From Alphaproteobacteria bacterium (GTDB lineage Bacteria > Pseudomonadota > Alphaproteobacteria > RF32 > CAG-239), in the NCBI GenBank assembly GCA_017964705.1, contig JAGCRL010000017.1, forward strand, positions 1 through 9,815: DNA of 9,815 bases. The letters are read 5' to 3'. How positions within the stretch are numbered: the stretch's first letter is position 1; each line of letters starts with the position of its first letter. The position numbers and the translations under genes are program-made. Of the stretch, positions 6,146 to 9,815 are shown one piece after another. The notes beneath the pieces are model-generated. The model ran no database searches, was not told the origin of the DNA, and worked only from the letters and a program-made list of their open reading frames with translations.

Positions 6146-6787
6146 ATGGCTATACCTATTGTGTCTGAAGATCTGCTCGATCAAGTCTATGCAAATCGGG
6201 TGTTCGAGTTAAACTTTGAAACCCCGTTCAAACTAAAAGGAAATATTTTATCTCCGGTACGGTTTAATTCCGGCAGGATGGAATCATCTCCCCAAAGGTC
6301 GCGGTTTTATTCGTATATATCTCTCTGCATTGCAGAACGCTATCACGAATACTGCGATAAAAGTTTGCGCGATATTGATGCTATTGCCGGTGTTATCAGC
6401 GGAGGAATCAGTTGGGCTACCACGTTAGCTAACTGCAACGGAGTTCCGTTCCTCCGAGTGGGTGATAGAATTTCCGGTGATTTGCCCAATAAACAATCTA
6501 AGGTTCTCATCATTGATGATGTAACTACTACCGGAAGCGCCGCTGAGAAAGCTATTAAAGCTATGCTAAGAGGGGACGAAAATGCCAATCGAGCAGAAGT
6601 TGTTGCATTTTTTACAATCTTTGATTGGAACTTCCCGTTTGCAAATAAGAAATTTGAGCAATTAGGTGTTCACAAAATTCATTTATTCTCTTTTGAAGAC
6701 GTCATCAATCACGGCAGAAAAAAGGGGTATATTTCTGAAGAAGAGTACCAAAAGCTGCTTAATTTTTATGAGCAACAGTGCAAGTAA
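6146..6787 (+). CDS. Orotate phosphoribosyltransferase-like protein (PyrE-like, atypical loop)
   Basis: The 213-residue protein has a type I phosphoribosyltransferase fold. The PRPP-binding signature VLIIDDVTTTGSA spans about 120-132, preceded by IDAIAGVISGGISWATTLA (about 77-95), and the N-terminal LKGNILSPVRFNSGR (about 30-44) resembles the substrate-side segment of orotate phosphoribosyltransferase. Length and order fit PyrE, which makes OMP from orotate and PRPP in pyrimidine synthesis. However, the catalytic loop normally reading like K-[E/x]-x-K-x-H-G is replaced by RVGDRISGDLPNKQ (about 104-117), without the usual lysines and histidine, so the true substrate is uncertain. The start at 6146 is chosen by homology; the frame is open back to TTG 6023 but that extension is hydrophobic and contains promoter-like sequence. 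No Shine-Dalgarno is seen. A terminator follows the stop. Confidence 0.78.
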   Translation: MAIPIVSEDLLDQVYANRVFELNFETPFKLKGNILSPVRFNSGRMESSPQRSRFYSYISLCIAERYHEYCDKSLRDIDAIAGVISGGISWATTLANCNGVPFLRVGDRISGDLPNKQSKVLIIDDVTTTGSAAEKAIKAMLRGDENANRAEVVAFFTIFDWNFPFANKKFEQLGVHKIHLFSFEDVINHGRKKGYISEEEYQKLLNFYEQQCK

Positions 6788-6803
6788 AGTAACAAGCAAC
6801 ATC

Positions 6804-6835
6804 AAAAAAAACCTCGCATCAAGCGAGGTTTTTTT
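6804..6835. terminator. Bidirectional intrinsic terminator between convergent genes
   Basis: CCTCGC (6812-6817) pairs with GCGAGG (6823-6828) around ATCAA. The stem extends through A8 on the left (6804-6811) and T7 on the right (6829-6835), so it ends the phosphoribosyltransferase transcript on the plus strand and the large cysteine-rich gene on the minus strand, whose stop lies 3 nt beyond. Confidence 0.93.
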
Positions 6836-6837
6836 GT

Positions 6838-9815
6838 TTAAAAGTTACCATTTCCGAAACGCGCTATTACACATCTAATATTATTGTATAGTTTGGTCAT
6901 AGAACGTGTCTGGCCATTACCTTGGTCTTGCCAGGTGTAAGTAATATCAAGTCTATCATTATATGCACCTTTTGCTTCACAGGTTAATGCCGGACAACTA
7001 CATGCTTCTGAACTTCCGCAGTCATGAGTATAAAAGACTATACCACCATAACTACATAAGTTTTCTAGCTGATCTTTCTTGCAGTCAACAGTAGGACCAA
7101 CTGCCCATGCACTGTTACCACTAGGATATATTTTCGATACGCTAATTCTTATATTACCATAAGAGTCATCATTATTAGTTGTTATTGTTACACCGTCTTG
7201 TTGTATCTCATATAAGTTCCATGCTGTATCACCAGCCTCCAGGCGAGATCTATTATCTGGACTGGGCTCATTATATAAGTAGTCATAATTGCAGGAGCTA
7301 CCATCTTTGTGCACACTAGAGGCAATATGAAGTTGCAGCTCAGCCGGAATTTCCTTGCCAACTTTATAACAGCTTACATTAGTCAGGCCTAATTCTGAAT
7401 GGGTGTAGGTATGATAGATTTTGTTATAAGGTTTACTACCAACATATGGACTTTTGCAACCCAATGCATAACACGTGCGTCCATCTGTTCCGCTTGTTGA
7501 GGCGATACTAAATATTTCCTGTTCTGCAGTTGTTAGCTGAGGACTTGTCAAGAAATATCCATCAGGACAAATATCTTCTTCAAATCGTTCATTCAGGTTA
7601 AGGCAATTTCCATCATAGTAAAAATCATCTCCGTTACTTATGGTGTCTAATGAATTACTTGCTCCAGGTTTTAATAAATCTACATTAACAATTGTAATAC
7701 TTTGAGGACTGCCAATAGGAGTTATTTCTGCAATAGGCATCGGATTAAATTCTCCGGTACAAGGTATAATTTTATTGAGCAATAGAGATACACTTGGTGC
7801 ACCAGGCGCCCGATATGTAATCCCTTTTACAGACCAATTACCTGGACCACCACCTACCGTACATTTCATGTAAACATTGAACTTAGTTCTTCCGTCTTCA
7901 ATTGAGCGAGAATACCTGAAATAAACCGGATAATCCATACAGCTGGTTGGTTGATCATCAATAAGTAATCTGAGACATTTTCCTTCATGTGTAAATACAT
8001 CACCGTGGCTTATTGGTATGTAATCATCGCCTGTTAAAGATACGCCCTCAACTCCAAGTATAGCTGTTTCAATATCAGTTTTAAAGCTGTGGTTTCCACC
8101 AAATGTATCTGTTACGGGTCCACCACCACCTATGTCTTGTAAATATCTTAAATCACCTGTACATAAAAGCTTTTTATCTGTGTATGTTTTTACGAAAGTT
8201 TGAGAAAGCTCATCAATAAACGTCAATCTTTCTACTTTTAGATCATCCGGTAATAATGAATTAGAGCCAATTGGTTTTTCACATTTACCCATAGGTTGCC
8301 ACGTGTTGCTGCTATTCTGATTCAGGTTGAAGTAAACAGGATAATCATCTGGGGATTTATAGCAATGGTAATCGAAGAATGTTCCGCCAGCGCATGCACT
8401 TGAACCGACTTCTGAGTAACCAGGTTTACAGCCTGTAATCTTATAGCATTTTGTATTGTTTGTTACACCATAATCCACTTCATAGGTGAAATAGTCACTA
8501 TTTGGTTCAATAATACTTTCGATGTATCCTTCAGGACAATGTTCTACAACAATTTCACATGCCGTTTTGTTATTGAATGTAGCTACGGTCCATTCTTGTG
8601 GTTCAGCCGCCATAACACCTGCATCACCTGCTCGATAGTATTCTATTGTAATTTCGCCGGAAGAATCTATAGGTGTTACAGTTGCTTCGAAATCCATAGG
8701 ATCATCAAAAATATCTTCGTTAATATAGTATTGGTAAGATCTAGTTCTATTTCCCGGCCATTCGTAGCACATATATTCATATGTTTCATCATCTTCCATA
8801 TATGTATATCTACCGGCTCCGGTAGAGCATTCTTCCGGATGGCCAGCTGTAGATGAATGCCATTTATACGTAGATAGTGTTTCATCTACAGCATCAGAAA
8901 CTTTGATAATATCTGTATACCAGAGCAAGTTACTTGTTACATGTGTGCTGGACCCTGTTATTGCATGCTCTGTGCCTACAGGACAATCATTACCGCAAGA
9001 AGGTGGTACAATGCCTGCATCATGCATCACTCCATTGTCCCAACTTCCGATAAGGGCCATGTCAAAATAAGAATATAACACGTATTCTATGCCAAATAAT
9101 CCTGTACCAGAATCAATCGGGGTTGCAGGGGCTGGTGTTACACCATCTTGTTTAACACGTTTAATTTTAAATTTAACTTTAGTAGTGCCGTTATCAGGAT
9201 CAGCTATACCTGTACCGACTTTGCTGACTATGAAGTAGCATTTATCTTCACACTTATAGCATCCCGGATTGCTAGGATCTTCAGTGCATACCTTGCCGGC
9301 AGCTTCTTGGGCAGCTTTTTCTGCTGCTGTGAGGCTGAAGTATTCATTAGGACAAGTAGGTCCTACTCTCTTGAAGCAAGATTTTTGACCACCAAATGCG
9401 TATTGACGATTGGTTTGAGCTTGTACAACGCCATCTCCGGCATCTGAGAAAGTAATTAATGTGGTAGTGCCGGACATGGTTGTTACCGGAATATTTGAAG
9501 ATACAGATACGCTTGGCGCACCGGAAGAGGCACCACCAGATGGGGCAAAGTTTAGATTGCTATTGTTGGCAGATGTGCCGACAGCAGCAAGGGCATCTTG
9601 CTTTGTATCAAACCATCCGCTGGCGCAAGAGCAAGCAACAAAGCATTGAATACCATCAAAGCCGGTGGTAACATTAGGACCACACGCCATTTCATGACCA
9701 TCTATAGATGTATTTGCTTTTTCATCAAATATGCTACCGTAGGTAATTCCGTTACTCCAAATAGAATTGATTATATCTGTCGGACCACTGACATTACCAT
9801 TGGTGCCACTGCTTA
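6838..9815 (-). CDS. Large cysteine-rich modular protein, C-terminal 991 codons (5' end outside the window)
   Basis: I recognise no named family. The frame stays open to the window edge. The ATG at 9690 is an internal methionine: the 41 codons upstream are open, read in the same style (for example GSIFDEKANTSIDGHE), and no ribosome-binding site precedes it. There are about 39 cysteines, many in pairs, and abundant T, S, G, Y and N, as in exported disulfide-bonded surface proteins. Numbering from that methionine, a 'CP-x-x-Y-F...C-Y...C' module appears near 113-152, 385-444 and 708-775, and a 'DYPVYF...GD-x-F-x-x-x-G-x-C-L-x-L' module appears near 449-575 and 586-699. The C-terminus, after a Cys cluster at 891-904, ends YNNIRCVIARFGNGNF, loosely recalling the VRCV ends of Fibrobacter-type surface domains. 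Any signal peptide would lie outside the window. A surface adhesin or fibre-like role is only a guess. Confidence 0.8.
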   Translation of the reverse strand, partial: SSGTNGNVSGPTDIINSIWSNGITYGSIFDEKANTSIDGHEMACGPNVTTGFDGIQCFVACSCASGWFDTKQDALAAVGTSANNSNLNFAPSGGASSGAPSVSVSSNIPVTTMSGTTTLITFSDAGDGVVQAQTNRQYAFGGQKSCFKRVGPTCPNEYFSLTAAEKAAQEAAGKVCTEDPSNPGCYKCEDKCYFIVSKVGTGIADPDNGTTKVKFKIKRVKQDGVTPAPATPIDSGTGLFGIEYVLYSYFDMALIGSWDNGVMHDAGIVPPSCGNDCPVGTEHAITGSSTHVTSNLLWYTDIIKVSDAVDETLSTYKWHSSTAGHPEECSTGAGRYTYMEDDETYEYMCYEWPGNRTRSYQYYINEDIFDDPMDFEATVTPIDSSGEITIEYYRAGDAGVMAAEPQEWTVATFNNKTACEIVVEHCPEGYIESIIEPNSDYFTYEVDYGVTNNTKCYKITGCKPGYSEVGSSACAGGTFFDYHCYKSPDDYPVYFNLNQNSSNTWQPMGKCEKPIGSNSLLPDDLKVERLTFIDELSQTFVKTYTDKKLLCTGDLRYLQDIGGGGPVTDTFGGNHSFKTDIETAILGVEGVSLTGDDYIPISHGDVFTHEGKCLRLLIDDQPTSCMDYPVYFRYSRSIEDGRTKFNVYMKCTVGGGPGNWSVKGITYRAPGAPSVSLLLNKIIPCTGEFNPMPIAEITPIGSPQSITIVNVDLLKPGASNSLDTISNGDDFYYDGNCLNLNERFEEDICPDGYFLTSPQLTTAEQEIFSIASTSGTDGRTCYALGCKSPYVGSKPYNKIYHTYTHSELGLTNVSCYKVGKEIPAELQLHIASSVHKDGSSCNYDYLYNEPSPDNRSRLEAGDTAWNLYEIQQDGVTITTNNDDSYGNIRISVSKIYPSGNSAWAVGPTVDCKKDQLENLCSYGGIVFYTHDCGSSEACSCPALTCEAKGAYNDRLDITYTWQDQGNGQTRSMTKLYNNIRCVIARFGNGNF
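7366..9354 (-). repeat. Three dispersed copies of a CPxxYF cysteine module
   Basis: Copies lie at 9354-9235 (CPNEYFSLTAAEKAAQ), 8538-8359 (CPEGYIESI) and 7569-7366 (CPDGYFLT...TTAEQE). The last two continue as CY-x-x-x-GCK-x-x-Y and end in a CYK. The first and third share a TAAE/TTAE helix after the aromatic pair. Between copies lie the DYPVYF modules, giving an alternating arrangement. Confidence 0.55.
7594..8346 (-). repeat. Two adjacent diverged copies of one protein module
   Basis: Within the large protein, 8346-7966 and 7935-7594 encode related units. Each begins DYPVYF, continues with a segment ending in KC, then a central [LI]-[LP]-C-T-G-[DE] element (LLCTGD and IPCTGE), and ends with GD-x-F-x-x-x-G-[KN]-C-L-[RN]-L. 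Similarity is at the protein level; the DNA has diverged. A fainter third relative starts at GAPSVS near 9522 and ends at KSCFKR near 9370. Confidence 0.6.

Noticed and set aside
8539..9671. Plus-strand open frames opposite the large cysteine-rich gene
   Set aside because: They are short, have no ribosome-binding sites and lie wholly within the long minus-strand frame.

Overview
The window looks like chromosome from an AT-rich alphaproteobacterium, probably host-associated. The main support is the minus-strand pair of a Mic60/mitofilin-like inner-membrane protein followed by a HemY-like TPR protein with a C-terminal zinc ribbon. This arrangement is characteristic of alphaproteobacteria, where it normally lies in a haem-biosynthesis locus beside tsaD. 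The low G+C (15 of the first 60 bases are G or C) suggests a reduced lineage. I cannot name the genus.

Layout. (1) Positions 1-2748, minus strand: a tight operon of mic60-like, hemY-like (8-nt overlap) and the first 83 codons of an ADP-dependent glucokinase/phosphofructokinase-like gene that leaves the window. (2) 2749-2838: a short divergent promoter region. (3) 2839-3915, plus strand: tsaD, complete with all hallmark motifs. (4) 4129-5598, plus strand: an unrecognised predicted lipoprotein with Bacteroidota-like traits and a visibly richer base composition, closed by a strong terminator. (5) 5599-6145: a 547-nt intergenic region dense in dyad symmetries. It holds two adjacent perfect 12-bp inverted repeats with unrelated arms that enclose the same 15-nt purine block, a third composite hairpin, a 22-nt dyad abutting a sigma70-like promoter, and possible extra promoters. 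(6) 6146-6787, plus strand: an orotate phosphoribosyltransferase-like protein lacking the usual catalytic loop residues. (7) A bidirectional terminator. (8) 6838-9815, minus strand: the C-terminal 991 codons of a large cysteine-rich modular protein whose start lies beyond the window.

The left third is conserved housekeeping (envelope/membrane organisation and tRNA t6A modification). From about 3920 rightwards the content is accessory: a lipoprotein, a structured intergenic region, a divergent phosphoribosyltransferase and a large repetitive, probably exported protein. The best candidate for something undescribed is the twin hairpin element at 5650-5793. Its two stems differ in sequence but each is perfectly self-complementary, and the loop block and its spacing to the right arm are conserved, so it looks like a structured RNA or nucleic-acid recognition element rather than a simple duplication.
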